Shown here piece by piece: positions 17,285 through 27,095 of a DNA stretch of 64,000 bases (the first letter of the stretch is position 1; every line of letters starts with the position of its first letter). The position numbers were made by a program, and so were the translations under genes. Under the pieces are notes generated by a model. The model was not told where the DNA came from. It made no database searches and was given only the letters and a program-made list of their open reading frames with translations. The DNA is from Caenimonas sedimenti (GTDB taxonomy: Bacteria; Pseudomonadota; Gammaproteobacteria; Burkholderiales; Burkholderiaceae_C). The stretch spans positions 310,001-374,000 of the forward strand of contig NZ_VOBQ01000004.1 of assembly GCF_007833165.1 (NCBI RefSeq), given 5' to 3'.

Positions 17285-18388
17285 TCAGTATTGCGCGGAA
17301 ACTTCAAATTGCGGGGATCTTGAACGCCCTTTGACAGATTTAAATATCGCTTTCCACAGCCCTTTGGATGAGATGTCTGGCAAGTAGTAGGTAAAAATTT
17401 CCCGACTACGTCGATCGACGGCAAAAAACACATACAAGACACTGGAAACTAAGAGCGCACTCCCGCGGAGGCACCAAAGTAAATATAGGCCGCAAGCGAG
17501 CACAAACTTCAACCCCTTTAGATTGGTTAGCAGGAACCGCCACTCCGAATTGATTCCAGAGGGTACCACCCCAGCGAGGTCCCGTATCACAGCCGAAGAA
17601 ATCGTTCTGAACCGGTACCTCGATTCCGCTCGATCAATCATCGCCAAAAGTCTGGGGTCGCTGGTAACGGCTTGCCGCGAGGTTTTCCATGCGCCGATGT
17701 GACTTCTCGCCACGCGCCACCGGGGCAGAACTCGGTAATTGTAGGAAGCGAGGGGCTGCACAGTATTGTCGAAAGGCATCATATCAAGAAGTGCCATGCT
17801 GCTTTCGGCTCTAATTGAGGAAAACGCAATTAAGGCGTAGGGATGTTCCCACTGAATAGCCTCTCCGGCCGCCCCTAGCTGCTCTTCTACTACGCGTTTG
17901 CTGAATATGTAGTTTCCCAGAAAATGGAAATCACCCGACGAATTTCGGCCGTTATTGTATAAGAACTCAAGGCTCGAAACTTCGGAAACGTCGGCCAACC
18001 AAGGCAAGTTGGTCTTGTTTCGGAAAAATGCAAGATCGGGCTGCGCTGCACTAAGTGTTGAAATGAGCTCAGGCAGTATTTTCCATGTGACCGAGCTGTC
18101 ATCACCTATAAGCCATCTGAAGTTGCCAGTTGCGCATTCTAAGGATTTTAGGCAGTTTGCACCGGCGCCCAAATTCGAAGAATTTCTATGCGCAACCAGA
18201 TTCAGATTCCCGTCATACGTCGACAATCGAGACCACGAATTGTCTGTCGACGCATTGTCAGAGACAACGACTTCAAGTCCGGCGGAGGCATACTTTTCGA
18301 TAGCGCTCAACTGCGCCATAAGTTGTGACTCCCGGTTGTACGTAGGAATACAAATAGATAGAAGAGGAGGGACGTGGGCGTGAGGCAT
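17285..18388 (-). CDS. family 2 glycosyltransferase with C-terminal membrane helix
   Basis: A 367-residue GT-A transferase: LLSICIPTYNRESQL at the N-terminus, EVVVSDNASTDNS, then WLIGDDSS as the metal-binding site. A hydrophobic stretch near the C-terminus (FVLACGLYLLWCLRGSALLV) suggests membrane association. The ATG at 18388 begins MPHAHVPPLLSICIP; the upstream open frame runs into a decayed transposase end and is rejected. It probably adds one residue of the repeat unit. Donor sugar unknown. Confidence 0.83.
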   Translation of the reverse strand: MPHAHVPPLLSICIPTYNRESQLMAQLSAIEKYASAGLEVVVSDNASTDNSWSRLSTYDGNLNLVAHRNSSNLGAGANCLKSLECATGNFRWLIGDDSSVTWKILPELISTLSAAQPDLAFFRNKTNLPWLADVSEVSSLEFLYNNGRNSSGDFHFLGNYIFSKRVVEEQLGAAGEAIQWEHPYALIAFSSIRAESSMALLDMMPFDNTVQPLASYNYRVLPRWRVARSHIGAWKTSRQAVTSDPRLLAMIDRAESRYRFRTISSAVIRDLAGVVPSGINSEWRFLLTNLKGLKFVLACGLYLLWCLRGSALLVSSVLYVFFAVDRRSREIFTYYLPDISSKGLWKAIFKSVKGRSRSPQFEVSAQY

Positions 18389-18419
18389 TGGGCAACCAAG
18401 GGGGCGGGTAATTTGGGTT

Positions 18420-18505
18420 CTTGCCTGCGGCGGTTTCTGTGGACACCGGCGAGGCTTCTCGATCTCTCTCAAAGTCTATCGGACTGACGCAATCAAGTGT
18501 CAGAT
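18420..18505 (-). pseudogene. possible IS3-type transposase C-terminal scrap
   Basis: On the minus strand the frame reads HLTLDCVSPIDFERDRE, resembling the end of IS3-family transposases (xxLGYxSPxDFE). Only about 30 codons are present, directly upstream of the glycosyltransferase start. The match is short, so this is tentative. Confidence 0.3.
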
Positions 18506-18639
18506 GACCTACAGAAGGCTGAAACGCACTTGGAGGCCGCATCAGGCCCGTCGATTGGCGCGAAGCGCCGCCTATGGCTCGCGCTTCAGCCATCTTCGCA
18601 ATGCCGCTCGGCCGGCTGCGATGTGCCCTTGCAAATTGC

Positions 18640-18995
18640 CTCTTGGACATCTCAGGGTTGCGTTCGCACTCGGCGTTCTTCGTGGAGCTTGGCGCCGCAA
18701 TGTGGTGGCGTCCTCGATGCCGCCTCGCTTGAGCAGCAGGCCCTTGCGCTCCAGCAACGTTGACCACCTTGAAGATATATCCTCCTCCGCCTAGTCGTTA
18801 GTCCCCAGCAGATGTCGGAAGTTCAGGATGGCTTCTCGTCGGGAATTGCCTCGTTCAGGCTCAGGTGCGCGAAGCTGCAAAGCGCGGTGACCTTAAACAG
18901 TGCTCCTCCATCGCTGGATCATTCATCGCGTCGAGAACACCTCGCGCCGGGTCTCCTTCCCCTTGCCGGCATAGTCCGCGACCGCAGACTTATCT
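18640..18995 (-). pseudogene. IS5-family transposase remnant
   Basis: In the 0.96-kb gene-free stretch 18389-19348 the minus strand carries ordered pieces of an IS5-like transposase: ADYAGKGKETRREVF then (shifted) LDAMN, FAHLSLNEAIPDE, LNFRHLLG-like codons, LLLKRGGI and finally HIAAPSSTKNAECERNPEM. These match the order of IS5 blocks (EYAGKRKxTRxExFLxxMD; ESVPDETTILNFRHLLE; GTIVDATIIxAPSSTKNxxxxRDPEM). Frames change several times, so it is dead. The remainder of the gap, 18996-19348, shows nothing recognisable. Confidence 0.65.
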
Positions 18996-19348
18996 GGCTC
19001 ATCGCCACGCCCCTTTGCATCAGTCAACGCGCATCGGAAGATTCGGTGGACTTGTTTCAGACGCTCCTTAAGTCTGACATGCAATCTCGACTCGGTCGGA
19101 GAAGTGGCTTATCGCTTTTTGGACAGCATTCACGGATTCTTTAGTGGACTCCATGCGCTTTCCACACAATTGACGTCTTCGTCGAACAGGCTTTCGCCCT
19201 CGATTATTCAACGTGCTTTCATCTGTTGCGTTTCGTCCGCGCATTGCGATTTCGAGACAGAAGCGGAGCGGTCAAAACCCACAGTTCATACTTGACGCTG
19301 CGCGGAACGCGAAGACGAGCTCTTGGTGCGAAGGCCGCGCCCATCAAT

Positions 19349-20569
19349 CTACGCCTTTAAACTTCGGCCGGCTCTTCCTATGTATGTGTAAGGCCCTGTG
19401 GCCTCCTTTGCGCAATCCATCAACGCATGATGCAGGTTGTCTGCCACATTCTCGATGTAGAAGTGCCGATCAAAACATTGCAGTGCACGTTCACCCATCT
19501 GCTTGCGCTCGGCGGCGGACAGGGCGAGCCATCGGTCCAGTAGTGAATCGATCCCCTGCGGAGTCGCGTCGCCAATCAAGCCTGCCGCCTCGGACTCGAT
19601 CTCTCGCCAGATATTGACACCTTTGGTCGTCACCACCGGCACACCCGCTACCAATGCTTCTGCCAATGCGATCCCGAAATTCTCTTGGTAGGACGGCAAC
19701 ACAAAAACCTCTGCAGCCTGGATCGCACCCCATTTAAGATCGCCAAGCAACATCCCGGTGAAAGTTATCGAACTTCCAGCGCCACACGCTTGTGCAAGAT
19801 CTTTCAGCGTCTCTTCGTATTGGGCATTTCCGCTTCCTGCAATAACTAGGTGCAGCTGCGGATTAGTTGCACGGACTCGCGCAAACGACCTGATCAACAA
19901 CTCGCAGCCCTTTTTTTCATGCAGCCGCGACAGGAAGAGTAGCACGCGCTTTCCTACTAGTTGCGGGAAGGCTTGGGTAAACTGGTCCCGCTGGGCGGGT
20001 ACGAGGATCGGCTTCGCAATCCCGTATCCAACCAATCGTTCCCGTACCTTGTATAGCCAAAAGGAATTTCGCGCGAGCCGCAGCTCTTCGGCCGTGGTGA
20101 ACAACACAAGCCCAGCATCGCGAATCACCCTGTACTCACCCCAAGGCCAGTAGAGCCACTTCTTCAGGTGCTTAAACGGGTATCGCTGCTTGAACCAAGG
20201 GTCCAGCATTCCATGCAAGAAAATAGCGTAGGCAAAGCCTTGTCGCCGTGCAACCTTGGAAACGCAATACCCATGGTAACCCCACATCCCATGCACGAGG
20301 ATGGCGCTGTACTTCGACGCATTCAAGCGAAGCCACGGTTCCAAGCGAAAATTAAACCCATAAGCTCCGATCGAGGGCCCAAGCTGGACTACAGCGGACG
20401 CGGCAATGCGAGAGTCAACGCTGGCGCCTGGTCGATCAAGGCAAAGGGTATGGACTGTCCAGCCACGCTTCGCCAGTTCCTGGCCTTGCAAGATCGCTCC
20501 CTCCACTGGGCCACCAGCAGAGGGATGCAGAGTTGGAATGACCTGAAGTACTATGCGCGAGGTTGTCAA
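19349..20569 (-). CDS. family 4 glycosyltransferase (GT-B)
   Basis: A 406-residue GT-B transferase. N-terminal domain: IVLQVIPTLHPSAGGPVEGA, then ILVHGMWGYHG and FLHGMLDPWF. C-terminal domain: KRVLLFLSRLHEKKGCELLI and the E-x7-E nucleotide-sugar motif in ENFGIALAEALVAGVPVV. Retaining GT4 enzymes of this type often transfer hexoses in EPS synthesis. The start is TTG 20569, as no ATG lies near the N-terminal beta strand; the ribosome site is weak. It precedes the transposase relics and follows the tyvelose gene at a 256-base gap in which I see no gene. Confidence 0.88.
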   Translation of the reverse strand: MTTSRIVLQVIPTLHPSAGGPVEGAILQGQELAKRGWTVHTLCLDRPGASVDSRIAASAVVQLGPSIGAYGFNFRLEPWLRLNASKYSAILVHGMWGYHGYCVSKVARRQGFAYAIFLHGMLDPWFKQRYPFKHLKKWLYWPWGEYRVIRDAGLVLFTTAEELRLARNSFWLYKVRERLVGYGIAKPILVPAQRDQFTQAFPQLVGKRVLLFLSRLHEKKGCELLIRSFARVRATNPQLHLVIAGSGNAQYEETLKDLAQACGAGSSITFTGMLLGDLKWGAIQAAEVFVLPSYQENFGIALAEALVAGVPVVTTKGVNIWREIESEAAGLIGDATPQGIDSLLDRWLALSAAERKQMGERALQCFDRHFYIENVADNLHHALMDCAKEATGPYTYIGRAGRSLKA

Positions 20570-20825
20570 GGCGATTGAGGAAGACGGTCAGCTCGGCGGA
20601 TTCTGCAGCAGCCGATATTCGCGGCGTGGCGTACTCCGGGGGTGGGTTGATGGTAGCTGAAAGCTGCACACCGCTGTGTCGCCGTCAATATCATTCCTTT
20701 CCCGGATGCACCGACCTTCGGCAAATGGCGTCCACCAATACTACTTCCACGCGTGGCTCCAATCGTGTCTGATCAAATTGCCAAAATACCATTTTCAGTT
20801 TTGTAGATCGACGTCGATACGTCTA

Positions 20826-21860
20826 CTAATGGCGTGGACTATCATTCAAAACCACCCACTCAAGCATTTGACGCACGCCATCTGACGGGGTCACGACTGG
20901 ACTCCAACCAAGCATCCTACGTGCCTTAGAGATGTCGGCAACAAATACTCGCTGATCACTCTCTCGAGGAGGCAACTTTTCATACTGAAGCGGTTTTCCA
21001 ATAAAGCCTTCCAGCAGCGAGAACAATTCGAGTAACGACAGACTTTTGTCGATGCCGCCGCCGATGTTGAACGCTTGACCCTTCGCGATATCCATATGTT
21101 CAATCGCCTTGAAATAGAGGCTCACCATGTCACGCGCATGCAGTACGTCCCGTACCTGTTTGCCCGACCCAGATATTGTGAATGGTTGCGAGCTGACGCC
21201 TCCAGCAACTTCGGCCGCTTTCTGGCAGAACCATCCCACCCATCCTTGGTCGGCAGAGGCAAACTGACGTCCGCCATACATTGACGAATGACGAAATACT
21301 ATGGTGCGCAGGCCAAATATCCGGGCGAAGTCAAGCATGTACTGATCCGCCGCGCCTTTAGAGCATCCATACGGAGAATGGAAATCGAGACAGGTTTCTT
21401 CATCGAACCCTTGCGGACGATCAGTGCATTCGTATCGTGTCGCGGTTTCTTGATACTCGTACTGTTCAAGATCACCGTACACCTTGTTTGTCGATGAATA
21501 GACGATAGCGGCTGCAGGAGCCGCGTCTCGCACAGCTTCGAGCACATTGAACGTTCCGAATGCGTTCACTTCGAAGTCGTATCGACTATTTGCGATTGAG
21601 GTAGTCATTGCCACCTGACCGGCAAGGTGGAAGACTGCATCTGGCAACGACTCCGTGACGACACGACGCACATCATTGGCACTGCGGACGTCTCCATGAA
21701 CATGTCGAAATTCGCCAAGTGACTGGAGCCAGCGCAGGTTGTCGATCGACCCTTTGCGATAGAGACTGTCAAAGATGACCAGCTCGTCACCACGCTCGAT
21801 CGCGTGAGCGGCGAGGTTGCTGCCGAGAAATCCACAACCGCCGGTAATGAGAAGCTTCAT
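20826..21860 (-). CDS. tyv: CDP-paratose 2-epimerase (CDP-tyvelose synthase)
   Basis: A 344-residue extended SDR. It has the NAD site GGCGFLGSNLA at the N-terminus, YSSTNKVYGD and the catalytic YxxxK in HSPYGCSKGAADQY, followed by FRHSSMYGGRQFA and DQGWVGWFCQKA. These last motifs are characteristic of the CDP-tyvelose epimerases of Salmonella and Yersinia O-antigen clusters. It converts CDP-paratose to CDP-tyvelose at C2. The start overlaps the prt stop by four bases. It is the last gene of ddhD-ddhA-ddhB-ddhC-prt-tyv. Close relatives that act on other nucleotide sugars exist, but the pathway context supports this call. Confidence 0.88.
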   Translation of the reverse strand: MKLLITGGCGFLGSNLAAHAIERGDELVIFDSLYRKGSIDNLRWLQSLGEFRHVHGDVRSANDVRRVVTESLPDAVFHLAGQVAMTTSIANSRYDFEVNAFGTFNVLEAVRDAAPAAAIVYSSTNKVYGDLEQYEYQETATRYECTDRPQGFDEETCLDFHSPYGCSKGAADQYMLDFARIFGLRTIVFRHSSMYGGRQFASADQGWVGWFCQKAAEVAGGVSSQPFTISGSGKQVRDVLHARDMVSLYFKAIEHMDIAKGQAFNIGGGIDKSLSLLELFSLLEGFIGKPLQYEKLPPRESDQRVFVADISKARRMLGWSPVVTPSDGVRQMLEWVVLNDSPRH

Positions 21861-22741
21861 GATTTTTTCATTTCAAGTTCGACCGTTCTGGCTATCCCTT
21901 CCGTTAGCCCGTGTCTAGCTACCCAGCCCAAGCTTCGCATCCGACGCGTGTCAGCGCGACAATTCATGGCCTCGTTCTGACGGTATGGCAGTGCGCCAAA
22001 CAACAAGTTTGTTTGCGATTGAGTCACGGCACGGACTGTCTCCGCAAAACGACGCACAGTTGGCGCCTCCCCCGTGCCCACGTCAATTCGCTCGACAGTA
22101 TTCAGATCGCCGCGTGCACGCACCAATATATCGAAGGCCGATACAACATCATCGATGTAGATGAAGTCACGCTTCTGCTCGCCGGCAGTGAGGGAAAGTT
22201 CAGAAACTTGATCACGACATGAGCGGATTACGTGTGTGGTGAACTTCGAGGGAGAATCATTGGGTCCGTAAAAGTGCTGCAGCGCCACATCGACAAATTG
22301 CATGCGGCCTGCTAACTGGCCAGCCAACATCGTGCCCCAGTCGGAAAACTGCTTCTTACTGAGCGCGTAGGAGTTAACATGCCCTTCCAGTGCTGAGCCG
22401 GCGTTCAGGAACGTCACCCTGTTTGAAAACTTGCTACTCGCATCCATTAGAGCGAGGCCGAGTCGAACATTAGCGTCCAAAACATCTTGCAACGTCTCAC
22501 CCTGGCGACCATAAGAACAGGCCGTATGCACAATGACATCGGGTTCGAAGGACCGGATGCCCTCCGTGAGCTCTCGGTCGCTCTCGGGCCGCAGCACAGC
22601 CGAGCTCGTGATCGGAATGCCAACTTTCCGTAAGTCACTGTCGCGCCGCATGAGCAACATAATTTTGGCATCAGTTACTGCCCAGTAACGCGCCAGAGCG
22701 CTCCCTAGGAACCCAGTTCCACCAGTCAGTAGGAGCTTCAT
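21857..22741 (-). CDS. prt: CDP-paratose (or abequose) synthase-like reductase
   Basis: A 294-residue SDR with GGTGFLGSALARYW at the N-terminus, FLNAGSAL in place of the SSS strand and the catalytic YxxxK in NSYALSKKQF. It is predicted to reduce CDP-4-keto-3,6-dideoxyglucose at C4. Paratose and abequose synthases catalyse this with opposite stereochemistry and cannot be told apart by eye. Because the next gene encodes a tyvelose epimerase, which uses CDP-paratose, paratose synthase is favoured. It starts 10 bases after ddhC and overlaps tyv by four bases, a tight operon. Confidence 0.78.
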   Translation of the reverse strand: MKLLLTGGTGFLGSALARYWAVTDAKIMLLMRRDSDLRKVGIPITSSAVLRPESDRELTEGIRSFEPDVIVHTACSYGRQGETLQDVLDANVRLGLALMDASSKFSNRVTFLNAGSALEGHVNSYALSKKQFSDWGTMLAGQLAGRMQFVDVALQHFYGPNDSPSKFTTHVIRSCRDQVSELSLTAGEQKRDFIYIDDVVSAFDILVRARGDLNTVERIDVGTGEAPTVRRFAETVRAVTQSQTNLLFGALPYRQNEAMNCRADTRRMRSLGWVARHGLTEGIARTVELEMKKS

Positions 22742-22751
22742 GTATTTGACT

Positions 22752-24095
22752 TCAGAACGTGAGTCCGAAGAATTCTTCCAAGCGCACCGCGACGTACTCG
22801 AGGTGATCGCGACTCAAACCGGGATATACACCCAACCAAAACGTCTGATTCATCACAGTGTCAGTGTTGGTCAATTCGCCGCTGATTCGGTAGTTACGCC
22901 CTAGCATGTAGGGCTGGCGTGTGAGATTCCCGGCAAACAACAGGCGCGTACCAACCCGATTCTGGTCAAGGTATGTGAGGAGATCCACCCGCTTTACTCC
23001 ACTCGTCTCCTTTAGAACTGCCGGAAACCCGAACCAGCTCGGGTTGGATTTCGGCGTGGCCTCAGGCAGGTGAAGAAACTCCTCACAGGTTCGGAGTCGC
23101 CCCTTCAAGAACGCGAAATTCTCGCGGCGGATACGAATGAAATCCTCCACCCGATCCATTTGAGCCAATGCGCAAGCGGCCTGCATATCCGTAATTTTGA
23201 GGTTGTAGCCAAGGTGACTGTATGTGTACTTGTGGTCATAGCCTTCCGGCAAGTCACCTAGCTTCCAACAGAAGCGCTTGTTGCAAGTATTGTCCTTGCC
23301 AGGCGGGCAGTAACAGTCTCGCCCCCAATCGCGGAACGATTCCGCAATCACCTTCAATTCGGCGTTGTTCGTGAACACTGCGCCGCCCTCGCCCATAGTG
23401 ATGTGATGCGCGGGGTAAAAGCTGAGCGTGCCGATATCGCCAAAGGTCCCTACCGAACGGCCGTCATAAGTGGCGCCAAGTGCATCACAGCAATCCTCGA
23501 CCAGCCACAGCCCGTACTTTCTGCAAAGCGCGGTGACGACATCCAAGTTGAAGGGATTTCCAAGGCTGTGAGCCAGCATGATGGCTTTCGTCCTCGGACT
23601 GATCGCAGCTTCGATCTTGTCGGCATCGATGTTGTGCGTGGCGAGATCGACATCGACGAATACCGGCACGGCGCCGAACTGCAAGATCGGGTTCACCGTC
23701 GTCGGGAACCCTGCTGCGACTCCGATTACCTCATCTCCGGGTCGTATGGCTCGCTCGCCGAGCTTGGGCGAAGTCAGCGTCGAAAAAGCGACTAGATTTG
23801 CGGAGGACCCCGAGTTAACCGTGATTGCGTGCTTGACGCCAATGAACGCCGCGAGCCGCTCTTCGAATTCGGCGTTGAATCGACCGGTTGTGAGCCAACC
23901 ATCCAGGCTAGCCTCGACCATCAATTGGAGTTCTCGCGCCCCAATGACCTTTCCGGAGACGGGCACAGGCGACTCTCCGGGAACGAACGGGCGCGGCGCA
24001 TGAACCAATTCGGCGTACTGGTTCACGAGCCGGGAAATCTCCGTTCGGATAGCTTCCGGGTTCTTTTGACTGAAATAAATGGGAGTGACGCTCAT
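22752..24095 (-). CDS. ddhC: CDP-4-keto-6-deoxyglucose 3-dehydrase (E1, RfbH type)
   Basis: A 447-residue aspartate-aminotransferase-fold enzyme that removes the C3 hydroxyl of CDP-4-keto-6-deoxyglucose using PMP and a [2Fe-2S] cluster. The hallmark is present: the usual PLP lysine is replaced by histidine in [16 protein letters not shown] cysteine group, [16 protein letters not shown] plus CC in VEDCCDALG, supplies cluster ligands as in Yersinia E1. [12 protein letters not shown] and GFPTTVNPI are also typical. Length matches the family (about 437). It works with the DdhD reductase encoded first in the operon. Confidence 0.94.
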   Translation of the reverse strand: MSVTPIYFSQKNPEAIRTEISRLVNQYAELVHAPRPFVPGESPVPVSGKVIGARELQLMVEASLDGWLTTGRFNAEFEERLAAFIGVKHAITVNSGSSANLVAFSTLTSPKLGERAIRPGDEVIGVAAGFPTTVNPILQFGAVPVFVDVDLATHNIDADKIEAAISPRTKAIMLAHSLGNPFNLDVVTALCRKYGLWLVEDCCDALGATYDGRSVGTFGDIGTLSFYPAHHITMGEGGAVFTNNAELKVIAESFRDWGRDCYCPPGKDNTCNKRFCWKLGDLPEGYDHKYTYSHLGYNLKITDMQAACALAQMDRVEDFIRIRRENFAFLKGRLRTCEEFLHLPEATPKSNPSWFGFPAVLKETSGVKRVDLLTYLDQNRVGTRLLFAGNLTRQPYMLGRNYRISGELTNTDTVMNQTFWLGVYPGLSRDHLEYVAVRLEEFFGLTF

Positions 24096-24105
24096 GGTTG
24101 TTGAT

Positions 24106-25170
24106 TCAATTCTGCAAAGACGTTGAATAGCGCGCGATCTGCTGCAAGGTCATCTCGCGCGGGTCGCCGTCGGACAGCCAGTGCCGGTGCCAACTTACGA
24201 TTTGGTCAAGACTCTCAGGCAGGGTCCACCGCGGGCGCCAAGCTAGTCGTGCCCTGGCCTTTGAAATGTCTAATTTCAGGGAGTTCGCTTCGTGAGGATG
24301 AGATCTTCCGTCCAGCGCCCATGACGTCCCTCCTCCCCATGCAGCCACCATCCGATCGACGATCCAGCTGACGGGTTTGGCATCGTCCTCCTTGGGGCCG
24401 AAGTTCCACCCTTCCGCGAATTGCGCTCCGTCCTCTGCGCAAAGCCGTGCTGCGAGGCTCATGTAGCCAGAAAGCGGCTCCAAGACATGCTGCCAAGGGC
24501 GCGTGGCCTGGGGACTGCGGACGATGACAGTTTGGCTCTTCTCAAACGCACGCAGGATGTCCGGGATAAGACGGTCAGCCGCCCAATCGCCACCGCCAAT
24601 GACATTGCCTGCACGCGCAGAGGCAACCAGGATCCCAGCATCTGCCAAAAAAGACTTCCGGTACGCACTCGTCACGAGTTCTGCACATCCTTTACTGCTG
24701 CTATACGGATCATGGCCGCCCATCGGCTCGTCTTCGCGGTAAGGCCAGAGCCATTCCTTGTTCTCGTAGCACTTGTCCGTAGTGACATTCACGACGGCCC
24801 TCACTCCGCTGGACGCTCGAACGGCTTCCAGCAAATTGACCGTTCCCATGACGTTCGTCTCATAGGTCAATGCTGGCTGTTCGTAGGAGAGCCGCACCAA
24901 CGGCTGCGCGGCCATATGGATCACGACCTCCGGCCGGAAGGCGCGAAGCACAGCGAGGACTTTCTGCGCGTCACGGACATCGCCAACCACGCTCTGCATT
25001 CCTTCGGCTACCTTCGCCTCTTGGAACAAGTTGGGAGTCGTCGGCGGTTCGAGCGCAAATCCCAGCACTTCCGCGCCCAATTGCTGCAGCCAAAGACTCA
25101 ACCAGCTACCTTTGAATCCAGTATGACCAGTGAGGAACACGCGGCGCCCACGCCAAAATCCGGCGTCCAT
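24106..25170 (-). CDS. ddhB: CDP-glucose 4,6-dehydratase
   Basis: A 354-residue extended SDR making CDP-4-keto-6-deoxyglucose. The ATG at 25170 begins [21 protein letters not shown], matching the family N-terminus ([21 protein letters not shown]); an ATG at 25182 overlapping ddhA is possible. [25 protein letters not shown] with the YxxxK, and [13 protein letters not shown] are diagnostic of CDP-glucose dehydratases. It starts two bases after the ddhA stop and ends 10 bases before ddhC. Confidence 0.95.
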   Translation of the reverse strand: MDAGFWRGRRVFLTGHTGFKGSWLSLWLQQLGAEVLGFALEPPTTPNLFQEAKVAEGMQSVVGDVRDAQKVLAVLRAFRPEVVIHMAAQPLVRLSYEQPALTYETNVMGTVNLLEAVRASSGVRAVVNVTTDKCYENKEWLWPYREDEPMGGHDPYSSSKGCAELVTSAYRKSFLADAGILVASARAGNVIGGGDWAADRLIPDILRAFEKSQTVIVRSPQATRPWQHVLEPLSGYMSLAARLCAEDGAQFAEGWNFGPKEDDAKPVSWIVDRMVAAWGGGTSWALDGRSHPHEANSLKLDISKARARLAWRPRWTLPESLDQIVSWHRHWLSDGDPREMTLQQIARYSTSLQN

Positions 25171-25172
25171 GC

Positions 25173-25946
25173 TCAGTTCCATTTTTTCCACGGCGCTCGC
25201 CCGCTCGCCCACAACTCCTCCAACAGATGCTTGTCGCGCAGAGTATCCATTGGTTGCCAAAAACCGTCATGTCTGAACCCCATCAGCTCGCCACTTTCTG
25301 CAAGCTGGTTGAGCGGCTCCTGCTCCCAAACAGTCTTGTCGCTCTTGATGTATGTCAACACCTGCGGGTTGAGAACGAAGAAGCCTCCGTTGACCAAAGC
25401 ACCGTCGCCTCTCGGCTTCTCCTTGAAATTGATCACCCGCCCATCTTGAATGTCGATCGCGCCGAAACGGCCCGGAGGATAGGTCGCGGTCATCGTAGCC
25501 ACCTTGCCATGCTCCCTATGAAAAGCGATGGAGCCGGTGATGTCGATGTCGCCTACCCCGTCTCCATACGTGAAACAGAACGCTTCGTCGTCCTTGACGT
25601 ACTTGGCCACGCGAAGCAAGCGCCCCCCAGTCATCGACTCATCGCCCGTGTCAACCAGCGTGACATTCCACGGTTCAGCCCGCTTTTGGTGCACCTCCAT
25701 TCGGTTCGACCGCATGTCGAACGTCACGTCGGACATGTGCAAGAAATAGTTGGCAAAGTATTCCTTGATCACATAGCCCTTGTACCCGCAGCAAATGACG
25801 AAATCATTGATGCCGTGATGCGAGTACATCTTCAGAATGTGCCAGAGGATGGGTCGGCCGCCGATCTCCACCATGGGCTTCGGGCGTGTGGCAGTTTCCT
25901 CGCTGAGCCGGGTGCCTAGACCCCCAGCCAAGATGACGGCTTTCAT
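25173..25946 (-). CDS. ddhA: glucose-1-phosphate cytidylyltransferase
   Basis: A 257-residue nucleotidyltransferase that activates glucose-1-phosphate with CTP to CDP-glucose, the entry to the 3,6-dideoxyhexose pathway. The signature [18 protein letters not shown]...[10 protein letters not shown] is complete, as are [11 protein letters not shown] (metal site) and [18 protein letters not shown]. Full length for RfbF/DdhA. It follows ddhD by 14 bases and is nearly joined to ddhB. Confidence 0.96.
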   Translation of the reverse strand: MKAVILAGGLGTRLSEETATRPKPMVEIGGRPILWHILKMYSHHGINDFVICCGYKGYVIKEYFANYFLHMSDVTFDMRSNRMEVHQKRAEPWNVTLVDTGDESMTGGRLLRVAKYVKDDEAFCFTYGDGVGDIDITGSIAFHREHGKVATMTATYPPGRFGAIDIQDGRVINFKEKPRGDGALVNGGFFVLNPQVLTYIKSDKTVWEQEPLNQLAESGELMGFRHDGFWQPMDTLRDKHLLEELWASGRAPWKKWN

Positions 25947-25960
25947 GTCGGTTTCCTAAT

Positions 25961-26956
25961 TTAGTTCGAGCTGACAAAGGCATCGGAATGGAACTGGCGA
26001 GGATGTAACCCGTGCTCGACGAGCTTGGCGCGGGCGGCATGGATCATTGCATCAGAGCCGCACGCAAACACAGTTGCATCTGCAAGGGGAATCCGGTCGT
26101 CTAGGACGGCCTGTTGCACGTACCCATTGCGATGACCGCCGCCACACGCCGGCGCTCGCGAAAGCACTTTCGTGTAGCGAACGGGCATGCCCGCAGGGAC
26201 AGGGTCGAAGTAGTGGTCCGCAGGCGTGCGCCCACCCCAATATACGTGGAGGATATGGGTGGTGTCCGCCTGAGCCAGCGCTTCGAGCATGGCTTTCACC
26301 GGTGCGATGCCGGTGCCCGTCGCCAAAAACACCAGATTCCTTTTGGCGTCGCTGCGCAAGCTGAAGGTGCCAAGCGGGCCATGAATTCGAAGCAAGTCAT
26401 TGACGTTCGCGTGCTCAAACCAATAGGCGCTAAAAGCGCCACCTTCGACGCGTCGGATGTGCAAGCAGAGACGCCCATCCGACCGTGGCGCGTTCGCGAT
26501 CGAGTAACTTCTGCGAAGCCCGCCCGGCCCGATAACATCCAGATATTGCCCAGGCATGTATCGGATCACCGACCCCGGCGGAAAACGCAGACGCACGCTC
26601 ATCACATCGTCCGCAAACCGGTCTAAACCCTCAATGCGCGCTGGCATTGTTTTCGGCGTGAAATCGGCAAGCTCACCTAAATCTGTGCCATCCAGCACTA
26701 AGTCGCCGGCCGCAACCCGACAGCACGTAAGAATGTAACCTGCCTCACGTTCCGCATCGGTCAGACTCACTTCATCTCGCCTGACGGCCGTCTCACCTCT
26801 CACAAGCAAGGTCTTGCAAACGCCACAGCGACCAGTACGACAACTGTGTTCAAGCGCCAATCCTGCCGTACGAGCTTCCTCAAGCAATACCATCTGGCCA
26901 GATGCAGCAAATTGCTTTCCATCGGCGAGCGTCACCGTCCAAGAGTCCGCCGTCAT
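25961..26956 (-). CDS. ddhD: CDP-6-deoxy-delta-3,4-glucoseen reductase (E3)
   Basis: A 331-residue electron-transfer flavoprotein. It has an N-terminal plant-type ferredoxin domain with CRTGRCGVC and a distal cysteine in ILTCC, then an FAD-binding domain (RYMPGQYLDVIGPGG, RRSYSIANAP) and an NAD(P)H domain (LVFLATGTGIAPVKAML, VFACGSDAMI). It passes electrons from NADH to the E1 (DdhC) intermediate. It is the first gene of the ddh operon, with 139 bases upstream that should hold the promoter. A paralogue sits at 36789-37847; operon context makes this copy the pathway enzyme. Confidence 0.9.
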   Translation of the reverse strand: MTADSWTVTLADGKQFAASGQMVLLEEARTAGLALEHSCRTGRCGVCKTLLVRGETAVRRDEVSLTDAEREAGYILTCCRVAAGDLVLDGTDLGELADFTPKTMPARIEGLDRFADDVMSVRLRFPPGSVIRYMPGQYLDVIGPGGLRRSYSIANAPRSDGRLCLHIRRVEGGAFSAYWFEHANVNDLLRIHGPLGTFSLRSDAKRNLVFLATGTGIAPVKAMLEALAQADTTHILHVYWGGRTPADHYFDPVPAGMPVRYTKVLSRAPACGGGHRNGYVQQAVLDDRIPLADATVFACGSDAMIHAARAKLVEHGLHPRQFHSDAFVSSN

Positions 26957-27095
26957 CTTTCTCTCTGTTGGTTGCCCGACGAATTAATGCAACACCCAAG
27001 GTGCCGCGTCACTGTCTCAACTAAAGTTGGAACCATGCGGCCTACGCGCATCACCGACGTCTTCGGCAAAGTCTTGTCGCGAGCTACCATCGGCG

